Positions 1-6,286 of a stretch of DNA of 6,286 nucleotides are shown in pieces. Source of the stretch: Thermoflexibacter sp. (GTDB lineage Bacteria > Bacteroidota > Bacteroidia > Cytophagales > Thermoflexibacteraceae). The notes under the pieces were generated by a model that saw only the letters and a program-made list of their open reading frames with translations, was not told where the DNA came from and ran no database searches. The DNA is taken from positions 1 to 6,286 of the forward strand of contig JALOMS010000292.1 in the NCBI GenBank assembly GCA_025455345.1. The letters are read 5' to 3'. The position numbers were made by a program, and so were the translations under genes. Position 1 is the first letter of the stretch; every line of letters begins with the position of its first letter.

Positions 1-2715
1 GAGGAGGCTCTATATTCATATTTTGCAGAATTAATATTTGACAAAGTGCTTGGGTATAATCGTGTAAAGCATGGAGAAAAGAATCTAATGTTACAAAAAA
101 AAAGTGAGATTGATGGAACAAAATGTGATTTTGCCTTAGGATATTTTACAAAGAATAAAGAAGTAGTAATAGCTGTTGTTGAAATAAAAGATGCTCATCA
201 TACAAATTTAGATAAGCCGCAAAACAGAAAAAATGAGAAAAACACACCAACAGAGCAAGCATTCTTGTATGCAATTAAACATGACGATTGTAAGTGGATT
301 ATTGTTTCTAATTTCAAAGAAATTCGTTTATACTCATATAAACATAAAAGTATAAGATATGAAACTTTTTATTTATCAGAGGAAATAAAAAAAGATAATG
401 AATTAAAACGATTTCTTTTTTTACTACATAAAAATAATCTTATGAATAAATCAGGGATTTCAAAAATTGAAAAACTTTATGAGGAGCAATTAAATAACGA
501 AGGTATGAAATATGAACCTAAAAATAGTAAAGGTCTGTTAATAGAATCGCATAAAAATCATAAAAACATTATTGATGAAATAGAATATTGCATACAAAAG
601 TTCAATGGTTTTGGGTTTATTCCCACAAATATTCTTTCTAATTGTAAACCATTTAACACTAATCCAACCAGCAGGATATGGAATTATCAAGTATTTAGCC
701 TAATAACTAATAATCAAGAAGTATATGAATTTTTTAAGAATACTATAATCAAAGACAAAGATATTGATTTATCTTCCGAGTATAAAACCTTTATTAAAGA
801 AGATTTTACCCATTATAAAGATAAAGTTCAGTTTATTATTCAGCAATTAAATCACTTTTTAATACACAGGATTAGTTTTGAAGGAAAAGAAAGTGTTAAT
901 ATTAAAATTAACAATCATGAAACTTGTGATTGTTTACAGTGTAATTATGAGAGTTTAGACTTTGGGAAAATTGTCAAAAAACTAAAAAACTTTCAAGGAA
1001 ATCCCCCAAATAATAGTTTAGAAAATGCTTATGCTCTTTACAAAGTCCCTATTGATAGATACAAGCCAGCCTACCAAATGTATAAAGCAATTCAAAAATC
1101 AAGCAAAGAACAGAGCAAAGATATAGATTATTTTATAGCTACTTATAATTTAAGTAAGTTAGGAAACATTATGTGGAGTGATTATAATTTTGAAGATAGA
1201 GAAACTGTTATTCAAGAATTAGAAGAAATCGACTTACAAAAAGAAATTCATGATGCTCTTGATATTACCATAGATATAGATGTTAGAGAAGCTCTTTTGG
1301 AGTTGGCAGAAAGTAAATTTTTTGATAAAATAGAATGGAAAGTTGATGAAATTTTGGATAGTATAAAAAAAATAAAAAAACTTTATGATAATAGAGGCTC
1401 TCAAATAGGGGGAGAAAATGCGTATTCTCTCTGGCAACAACAATTCTATCTCTATCTTTATACAAGGCAAAACTTTGTAATTTTTGACAAGTTTACCAAT
1501 TATCAAAAAATACAAAGAAAAATTTTGGAAGGTTTTATATTAAGCTATAAGACATCTAATGAATATACAAACAAACTCAAAAAGTTTAACTATTTCATAC
1601 TCATTAACAATATTTTATATTTAAGCAGTGATGATTTAAAAATATTATTTGATGAAAATAATATTGAAGCCTTAGAAATTGATGAAGAAACCTATCCCAA
1701 ATTATTAACTAATGCTCATAATATCTTAGGTTCTTTAATATCAATAAACCAATTCAGTAACTTACCTAATCAAGATGTTATTAATCTCCTTAATAATTCT
1801 GCTTTTGAATATGCTTTTGGAAGAATACTCAATAATTTATTTTTTGTTTTATCAAAAATAAATATTCAAAATAATGATTTTCAAGCTATTGAAAAAATAT
1901 TACCTGACTTTATAAAATTCCATGATAAGGTTGCATGGTTTCACTTAAAAGGAGTAAGTGAATTTATTTACAAAAAAGGACATTTGTTCAAATTTACAAC
2001 CTTGTATGACATATTAAAGATTTTAGTTGATAGACATAATCCTTATACAAACCAATATGTAGAGCTAATGGAAAAAATTTGTATAAGTATTGCTAAAAAC
2101 TTCCCTGAAAATAAGATAAGTGATAATCGTTTTTTACACAAATTGTTAGGGAATTTTATTGAGGAAAGACAAGAATCTGGTCATCGTGATTTATTACCTT
2201 TTTGGCAAATATTATCTATTGAAAATCAACAAAAATTATTAGATGAGTTTATAAGTTATTTAGACAAAAAATTCAATTCAGATTTTTACTATGAACTTTT
2301 TAGGAGAAATATTATTGATTACAATTATAAAGACTATTTTGAAAAATATAAAAATAGAGTAATCAATGAATTAACTTATTATACAAGTGGAAAAAGTAAT
2401 AATGACTCATTTGGAGTAAGGGATTATAGTTATAGTTTTATCTTACTTTGCCAAATCATATACATGAAGAATTTATTTGGAGAAAAAATCTTTGAACAAG
2501 TTGCTGATTTAAGGAATTTTGAAATTTGGCTCATCAATCCATATGACTTTGATTATTCCAAATTTGAAATCGAGTGGATTGAAAGAGTTGCTTGGTACAC
2601 CTTTACAGATGTTTTAAAAAATATACCCCCTTTGAAAGAAAGATTGTATTCATATTTAAAAGATAATCCTTCTGATTCTAAAATATCTAAAATTTACTTT
2701 GAGCATTTTGCATGA
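1..2715 (+). CDS. PD-(D/E)XK nuclease-like protein with long helical C-terminus (5' partial)
   Basis: The reading frame is open from base 1 to a TGA at 2713-2715, so the true start lies outside the window; 904 residues are visible. Seen: residues 1-135 resemble the N-terminal domain of Eco57I/MmeI-like restriction enzymes. They carry D43, then E61-I-K63 on a hydrophobic strand, then Q86-x3-Y90, the layout of a PD-(D/E)XK nuclease with a QxxxY motif, followed by SNFKEIRLY at 103-111. H306, C309, C311 and C314 could bind a metal. Residues 337-395 look TPR-like, and the rest to 904 is helical, rich in Lys, Asn and Ile, with no signal peptide or membrane segment. There is no SAM-binding or catalytic methyltransferase motif and no Walker A motif, so this is not a complete type IIG enzyme. 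Inferred: a cytoplasmic DNA-cleaving effector, perhaps phage defence, with the helical part sensing or scaffolding. The very low GC against the next gene suggests horizontal transfer. The nuclease fold is fairly likely; the biological role is unknown. Confidence 0.8.
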   Translation, partial: EEALYSYFAELIFDKVLGYNRVKHGEKNLMLQKKSEIDGTKCDFALGYFTKNKEVVIAVVEIKDAHHTNLDKPQNRKNEKNTPTEQAFLYAIKHDDCKWIIVSNFKEIRLYSYKHKSIRYETFYLSEEIKKDNELKRFLFLLHKNNLMNKSGISKIEKLYEEQLNNEGMKYEPKNSKGLLIESHKNHKNIIDEIEYCIQKFNGFGFIPTNILSNCKPFNTNPTSRIWNYQVFSLITNNQEVYEFFKNTIIKDKDIDLSSEYKTFIKEDFTHYKDKVQFIIQQLNHFLIHRISFEGKESVNIKINNHETCDCLQCNYESLDFGKIVKKLKNFQGNPPNNSLENAYALYKVPIDRYKPAYQMYKAIQKSSKEQSKDIDYFIATYNLSKLGNIMWSDYNFEDRETVIQELEEIDLQKEIHDALDITIDIDVREALLELAESKFFDKIEWKVDEILDSIKKIKKLYDNRGSQIGGENAYSLWQQQFYLYLYTRQNFVIFDKFTNYQKIQRKILEGFILSYKTSNEYTNKLKKFNYFILINNILYLSSDDLKILFDENNIEALEIDEETYPKLLTNAHNILGSLISINQFSNLPNQDVINLLNNSAFEYAFGRILNNLFFVLSKINIQNNDFQAIEKILPDFIKFHDKVAWFHLKGVSEFIYKKGHLFKFTTLYDILKILVDRHNPYTNQYVELMEKICISIAKNFPENKISDNRFLHKLLGNFIEERQESGHRDLLPFWQILSIENQQKLLDEFISYLDKKFNSDFYYELFRRNIIDYNYKDYFEKYKNRVINELTYYTSGKSNNDSFGVRDYSYSFILLCQIIYMKNLFGEKIFEQVADLRNFEIWLINPYDFDYSKFEIEWIERVAWYTFTDVLKNIPPLKERLYSYLKDNPSDSKISKIYFEHFA

Positions 2716-2745
2716 CGAACCTGAATTCTCTACCTTAGCGTAGGT

Positions 2746-2773
2746 AATGATGAATGATGAATTATGAATGAGT
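2746..2773. repeat. Four near-tandem 7-bp repeats in the intergenic spacer
   Basis: Four consecutive heptamers read AATGATG, AATGATG, AATTATG and AATGAGT, then AATTA. They lie 30 bases after the stop of the nuclease-like gene and about 80 bases before the start of the propeller gene. The 140-bp spacer (2716-2855) is otherwise plain AT-rich sequence. Its only other structure is a weak 5-bp stem, TACCT/AGGTA at 2731-2746, with no T-run after it, so I do not call a terminator. Heptamer arrays like this arise by replication slippage, and no function can be read from the sequence. Confidence 0.6.
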
Positions 2774-2840
2774 AATTAAATATAATTTATTGTTAATCAA
2801 ATTGTTATTAAAAAATAATCTTCCAATTTTTCCATTTTCA

Positions 2841-2858
2841 AACCATATAAAAAATATG
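2841..2858 (+). promoter_or_regulatory. A-rich translation-initiation region without Shine-Dalgarno, fixing the ATG at 2856
   Basis: The ATG at 2856-2858 is preceded by a run of six A (2849-2854) and no purine-rich GGAGG-like element. Bacteroidota commonly start translation from such A-rich leaders. This start gives a normal signal peptide. The in-frame TTG at 2790 would add 22 residues ahead of it and bury the export signal, so it is disfavoured. Confidence 0.45.
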
Positions 2859-5800
2859 AAGCAACTTTTATCATCAGTTTTGCACGTGTTATCACGTGCA
2901 AAACTAATTACAGCAATTGCCCTTTTGCTTGTGTTTTCACAAGTAAAACTAAATACACAACAACTTTTTGCCCAAAAGAAGCAAACACCTACTGCGGCAG
3001 TCAATAGTGCAACCTATTCCAAATCAACCTATTCTGCTATGAAGTGGCGCAACATAGGTCCCTTTCGCGGTGGGCGTTCTGTAACCGCTACGGGCGTGAT
3101 TGGGCAACCCTTGACTTATTACTTTGGGGGCATTGGCAGTGGCGTTTGGAAAACCGAAGACGCAGGGATTTCTTGGAAAAATGTTTCTGATAACACCTTC
3201 AAAACCAGTTCGGTAGGCGCAATTACTGTTCCTGAAAACGACCCCAATGTGATTTACGTAGGCATGGGCGAACACGCTGTGCGAGGTGTGGCAACTTCCT
3301 TTGGCGATGGTGTGTATAAGTCCACTGACGCAGGGAAAACTTGGGCGCATTTGGGCTTGGAAAAAACCTTACATATTTCAGAGATTTGCGTTCACCCTCA
3401 AAATAGCGAGGTCGTCTATGTGGCGGCGCAGGGCGCACTGCATGGCGCAAGCAAGGACAGAGGCGTTTACAAAAGTACAGATGGCGGAAAGTCTTGGAAA
3501 CAAGTGCTTTACACGGACGAAAATACGGGTGCAGTGGATTTGAGCATGGACATGAATAATCCAAGAATCCTCTATGCCGCTATGTGGGAACATCGCCGCA
3601 CACCCTTCCAAGTGCAAAGCGGTGGCGCAGGTTGTGCAATTTTTAAGTCCACTGACGGGGGAGAAACTTGGAAAAAACTAAGCAAAGGTTTACCTGAAAA
3701 AATGGGTAAAATTGGCGTTTCGGTTTCCAGAGCAAACTCCGAAGTCGTTTATGCCAACATAGAAGCAGAAGGTGAAAAAGCGGGCGTGTATCGCTCCAAT
3801 GACGGGGGCGAAACTTGGGCGCAAACTTCCAAAGACAGAACTACGGTAGCGCGTTCTTGGTATTACATTGAGATTTACGCCGACCCACAAGATACTGAAA
3901 CTGTGTATGTTCTCAATGCTCCTGTTTTGCGCTCTATTGATGGTGGCAGAACTTTTACACCTGTGCCTGTGCCGCATGGCGATACGCACGACCTTTGGCT
4001 GAATCCCAAAGACAGCAAAAACATGATTAATGCCAATGACGGAGGCGCAAATGTTTCTTTCAACTACGGTAAATCTTGGTCGAGCCAGCAGAACCAACCT
4101 ACTTCGCAGTTTTATCGCGTAAGTGTTGATAATCAGTTCCCTTACAGCGTGTATGGTGGTCAGCAGGATAATACTTCTGTAAAAATTGCCAGCAGAACGG
4201 ACGGAGCGGGCATTACTTGGAAAGATTGGGAAACCTCCGCAGGTTGCGAAAGTGCATATTTGGCGTATGACCCTGATAGCCCTGAAATCATCTATGGTGG
4301 TTGTTATCAAGGCATTATAGAGGCATTAGACACCAAAACAGGAGAGTCAAAAAGTATCATGGCTTATCCTTACTTGGGCTTGGCAACTCAACCCAAAAAT
4401 GTGAAGTACCGCTTCAATTGGAATGCACCTATTTTGGTTTCAAAACACAATAAATCAGTGCTTTACCACGCAGGAAACGTACTTTTAAAATCCTCAGACA
4501 AGGGCATGAGCTGGACGGAAATTAGCCCTGACCTCACCCGCAACGAAAAAGACAAACAAGGCTGGGGTGGCGCACCGCTTACCAACGAAGGCGCAGGGGG
4601 AGAAGTGTATAATACGATTATGTATGTCTTTGAATCTCAACACGAAGCAGGGACAATTTACGCAGGAACGGACGATGGCTTACTTCATATCACCAGAGAT
4701 GAGGGCAAAACTTGGCAGAACATCACGCCGCCTAATTTAGGCGAAGGCATTATGAATGCCGTAGAGGTTTCTCCGCACGACAAAGCAACGGCTTACGTTA
4801 CTTTTTTGAAATATAAAACCAATGATTACAGTCCATACATCTATAAAACAACGGATTACGGCAAAACTTGGGCAAAAATCACCAATGGAATCAAAGAAAA
4901 TCACTTTGCAAGGGTAGTGCGAGAAGACCCCAAGCGCAAAGATTTGCTTTATGCGGGTACGGAGCACGCCTTGTATGTATCCTTTGATGGGGGTGCAAAT
5001 TGGCAGGACTTCCAACTCAATATGCCCATCACACCTATCAATGACTTGGTAGTTCACCAAAATGACTTGGTAGCGGCAACTTCGGGGCGTTCTTTCTGGA
5101 TTTTGGACGATTTAACGCCCTTGCACCAACTCAATCAAGAAGTGGCAAAGGCTGATATGCACCTCTTTAAGCCCAGAGATACTTACAAACTCAATGGTGG
5201 CGGTGGCTTTGGTGGCGATGGTGCCGCAGGACAAAACCCTGCCAATGGCGTGATGATTTTCTATCACCTCAAAGTAAAGACAGACAGCACTTTAACGCTT
5301 GACATCATAGACCCTAATGGAAAATTGGTACGCTCATATTCTTCCAAGAAAGACGTGGTAGTGCCTAATCCTATGCGAATGACAGGCGACCCCACCCTCG
5401 AAACAGGCGAAGGCATGAACCGCATGGTTTGGGATTTTAGAACTGAAAATCAGACCCTTGTGCCAGATATTTTCTTGCCTAACAGCTTGACAGGTTACAG
5501 AGTAAAACCAGGGAAATACACCGCAAAACTCAAACTCATGGGCAAGGAAATGAGCCAAACTTTTGAGCTAATGCCCGACCCTCGTATTAAAGCAACTGCC
5601 GCTCAATATGAGGAGCAAGCAAAAGTATTGGAGCAGATTTACAATAATCTGAACGAAATTCACGAGGGCGTAAACAAAATGAGCAAGGTGAAAGAGCAGA
5701 TAAAAACGATTAGTGATATGGCAGAAAGCAAGCCTTTGAAAGAAGAAGCAGAAAAATTAATGAAGAAAATCAATGAGTTAGAAGGTGAATTGATACAAAG

Positions 5801-6059
5801 AAAGCAAAAAACTTTCCAAGACGTGATTAACTTCCCTAACAAGCTGAATGCAGATTTTGCTCACTTGAAAGAGGAAATTGTCGATACCAACAACCCTGCC
5901 GTTACCGAAGGTGCAAAGAAACGTTTGCAAGACCTAAACGCTGCTTGGCAACAGCGCAAGGCAGAAATGCAAAAAATCCTCACCGAAGACGTGCAAAAGT
6001 TCAACGATCTCTACAAGCAACAAAGCCCGAATCCTGTGAGAGTGCCAGAGGGGAGGTAA
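2856..6059 (+). CDS. Exported Sortilin/VPS10-like Asp-box (BNR) beta-propeller protein
   Basis: This is a complete gene of 1067 residues, a usual length for the large BNR-repeat proteins often labelled glycosyl hydrolase or VPS10 domain protein. Residues 1-39 form a signal peptide: a basic start, a hydrophobic core at about 17-30 and a likely cut after LFA39. Residue 40 is Gln, so it is not a lipoprotein. The propeller begins with WRNIGPFRGGRS at 64. Asp boxes (S/T-x-D-x-G-x-T/S-W) start at 99, 155, 206, 264, 313, 359, 545, 612, 664 and 708, with a degenerate copy near 403. A glycine-rich linker (about 781-790) leads to a beta-sandwich (about 796-912, with GMNRMVWDFR and PGKYTAKL), then a Lys/Glu-rich helical tail to 1067. 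No type IX secretion C-terminal domain is evident, so a periplasmic or envelope location is likely. No catalytic residues can be assigned. The propeller probably binds protein or glycan, and 'hydrolase' labels for this family rest on the repeats alone. The gene ends at a strong terminator and appears monocistronic. Confidence 0.93.
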   Translation: MKQLLSSVLHVLSRAKLITAIALLLVFSQVKLNTQQLFAQKKQTPTAAVNSATYSKSTYSAMKWRNIGPFRGGRSVTATGVIGQPLTYYFGGIGSGVWKTEDAGISWKNVSDNTFKTSSVGAITVPENDPNVIYVGMGEHAVRGVATSFGDGVYKSTDAGKTWAHLGLEKTLHISEICVHPQNSEVVYVAAQGALHGASKDRGVYKSTDGGKSWKQVLYTDENTGAVDLSMDMNNPRILYAAMWEHRRTPFQVQSGGAGCAIFKSTDGGETWKKLSKGLPEKMGKIGVSVSRANSEVVYANIEAEGEKAGVYRSNDGGETWAQTSKDRTTVARSWYYIEIYADPQDTETVYVLNAPVLRSIDGGRTFTPVPVPHGDTHDLWLNPKDSKNMINANDGGANVSFNYGKSWSSQQNQPTSQFYRVSVDNQFPYSVYGGQQDNTSVKIASRTDGAGITWKDWETSAGCESAYLAYDPDSPEIIYGGCYQGIIEALDTKTGESKSIMAYPYLGLATQPKNVKYRFNWNAPILVSKHNKSVLYHAGNVLLKSSDKGMSWTEISPDLTRNEKDKQGWGGAPLTNEGAGGEVYNTIMYVFESQHEAGTIYAGTDDGLLHITRDEGKTWQNITPPNLGEGIMNAVEVSPHDKATAYVTFLKYKTNDYSPYIYKTTDYGKTWAKITNGIKENHFARVVREDPKRKDLLYAGTEHALYVSFDGGANWQDFQLNMPITPINDLVVHQNDLVAATSGRSFWILDDLTPLHQLNQEVAKADMHLFKPRDTYKLNGGGGFGGDGAAGQNPANGVMIFYHLKVKTDSTLTLDIIDPNGKLVRSYSSKKDVVVPNPMRMTGDPTLETGEGMNRMVWDFRTENQTLVPDIFLPNSLTGYRVKPGKYTAKLKLMGKEMSQTFELMPDPRIKATAAQYEEQAKVLEQIYNNLNEIHEGVNKMSKVKEQIKTISDMAESKPLKEEAEKLMKKINELEGELIQRKQKTFQDVINFPNKLNADFAHLKEEIVDTNNPAVTEGAKKRLQDLNAAWQQRKAEMQKILTEDVQKFNDLYKQQSPNPVRVPEGR
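2876..2905. repeat. Perfect 13-bp inverted repeat with 4-nt loop inside the signal-peptide coding region
   Basis: The left arm AGTTTTGCACGTG (2876-2888) and right arm CACGTGCAAAACT (2893-2905) are exact reverse complements around a TTAT loop. Each arm also contains the self-complementary hexamer CACGTG. The element begins 20 bases after the A of the start codon. It is exactly 30 nt, or ten codons' worth, so it leaves the reading frame intact and encodes roughly SVLHVLSRAKL between the basic start and the hydrophobic core of the signal peptide. No T-run follows on either strand, so it is not a terminator. It could be a DNA operator, an mRNA hairpin acting on translation, or a small palindromic element inserted in frame. 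Confidence 0.85.
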
Positions 6060-6068
6060 AGTTTTTTC

Positions 6069-6107
6069 AAACCACTGTGAGGGCTTTTAGCCACTCACAG
6101 GGTTTTT
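6069..6107 (+). terminator. Intrinsic terminator of the propeller gene
   Basis: It lies 10 bases after the TAA. AAACC (6069-6073), CTGTGAG (6075-6081) and GGC (6082-6084) pair with GCC (6090-6092), CTCACAG (6094-6100) and GGTTT (6101-6105) around a TTTTA loop. That gives about 15 pairs with single bulged A at 6074 and 6093. Five T (6103-6107) overlap and follow the 3' arm. On the minus strand the stem is followed mainly by A, so it should work chiefly for plus-strand transcription. Confidence 0.88.
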
Positions 6108-6119
6108 CCTAAATCCCTA

Positions 6120-6139
6120 ACAGTCGTTGAAAACGCTGT
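6120..6139 (-). terminator. Weak hairpin just after the minus-strand LRR gene, possible terminator
   Basis: ACAG (6120-6123) and CGTT (6125-6128) pair with AACG (6132-6135) and CTGT (6136-6139) around a GAA loop, with a single bulged T at 6124. It lies 14 bases beyond the stop codon of the minus-strand gene. On that strand it is followed by a mixed sequence with few T, so termination strength is doubtful. Confidence 0.25.
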
Positions 6140-6153
6140 GAGTGGATTGCTAC

Positions 6154-6286
6154 CTAAAACTCCACCTCACAATTCGGTAATAGCTTGTGGATTTTTTCTT
6201 GTTCTGCTTCGGAAAAGGGGTTTCCTTGTAAGTATAAATATTTCAAATTTTTCAACTCCTCGATTTGTTTCGGTAAACTGCTGAGT
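6154..6286 (-). CDS. Leucine-rich-repeat protein, C-terminal end (5' partial)
   Basis: Reading the minus strand from the right edge, 43 codons run in frame to a TAG (complement of 6154-6156). The first visible residues follow the LRR consensus LxxLPxxIxxLxNLxxLxLxGN: LPKQIEELKNLKYLYLQGNP. The chain then ends in a polar helical cap, SEAEQEKIHKLLPNCEVEF. This last repeat plus cap is characteristic of bacterial LRR proteins, in which stacked 23-residue repeats form a curved solenoid used for protein-protein contact. The gene is convergent with the propeller gene and its stop lies 94 bases from that gene's stop. The rest of the protein, including any signal peptide or enzymatic domain, lies beyond the window, so its overall role cannot be stated. 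Confidence 0.88.
   Translation of the reverse strand, partial: LSSLPKQIEELKNLKYLYLQGNPFSEAEQEKIHKLLPNCEVEF

Noticed and set aside
46..48. GTG at 46 as the start of the first gene
   Set aside because: The same frame is open back to base 1, and its residues (EEALYSYFAELIFDK) fit the conserved start of the nuclease domain, so the gene begins upstream of the window.
1000..1011. NPPN at residues 334-337 as a DNA methyltransferase catalytic motif
   Set aside because: Adenine methyltransferases have N/D-P-P-Y/F/W; there is no aromatic residue here, no SAM-binding glycine motif before it, and the surroundings are a loop between helices.
2790..2855. TTG at 2790 as the start of the propeller gene
   Set aside because: It would place 22 poorly matching residues before a normal signal peptide, whereas the ATG at 2856 gives a standard export signal behind an A-rich leader.
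2716..2855. A promoter for the propeller gene
   Set aside because: I found no good match to the Bacteroidota TTG / TAnnTTTG pair with normal spacing. The AT-rich spacer offers several weak partial matches, so no site can be supported.
3318..3671. Near-identical DNA segments (AAGTCCACTGACG at 3318 and 3645) as a mobile or regulatory repeat
   Set aside because: They encode equivalent positions of two Asp boxes and diverge right outside the motif, so protein repetition explains them.
3690..4310. A 206-codon minus-strand open frame inside the propeller gene
   Set aside because: It overlaps strongly supported Asp-box coding sequence, has no recognisable domain or initiation signal, and is a by-product of the codon pattern of the plus-strand gene.

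Overview
The window most likely comes from a member of the Bacteroidota, probably a Cytophagia/Flavobacteriia-like environmental bacterium. Three things point there. The large Asp-box beta-propeller protein (2856-6059) is of a type common in that phylum. The leucine-rich-repeat C-terminal cap on the minus strand (6154-6286) is also typical of it. The propeller gene starts behind an A-rich leader with no Shine-Dalgarno sequence. This assignment is inference from gene style, not from a marker gene.

Layout: (1) 1-2715, plus strand, is a very AT-rich gene cut off at its 5' end by the window edge. At least 904 codons are visible. Its N-terminus carries a PD-(D/E)XK-type nuclease signature resembling the N-terminal domain of Eco57I/MmeI-like restriction enzymes. 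It is followed by an H-x2-C-x-C-x2-C cluster and a long all-helical region, with no methyltransferase or ATPase motif. I read it as a candidate stand-alone defence or DNA-processing effector of uncertain function. (2) 2716-2855 is a 140-bp AT-rich spacer with four 7-bp near-tandem repeats and no convincing terminator. (3) 2856-6059, plus strand, is a complete 1067-residue exported Sortilin/VPS10-like (BNR, Asp-box) beta-propeller protein with a C-terminal beta-sandwich and helical tail. A 30-nt perfect inverted repeat (13-bp arms, 4-nt loop) lies inside its signal-peptide coding region. (4) 6069-6107 is a strong intrinsic terminator for that gene. (5) 6154-6286, minus strand, is the last 43 codons of a leucine-rich-repeat protein converging on the propeller gene.

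The three genes do not form an obvious pathway. The sharp base-composition step between the first gene (for example 12 G/C of 60 at 1801-1860) and the second (33 G/C of 60 at 3241-3300) suggests that the first gene belongs to a transferred accessory segment extending beyond the left edge, and that the propeller and LRR genes are resident chromosome. The most interesting items are the nuclease-helical protein and the in-frame palindrome in the signal peptide.
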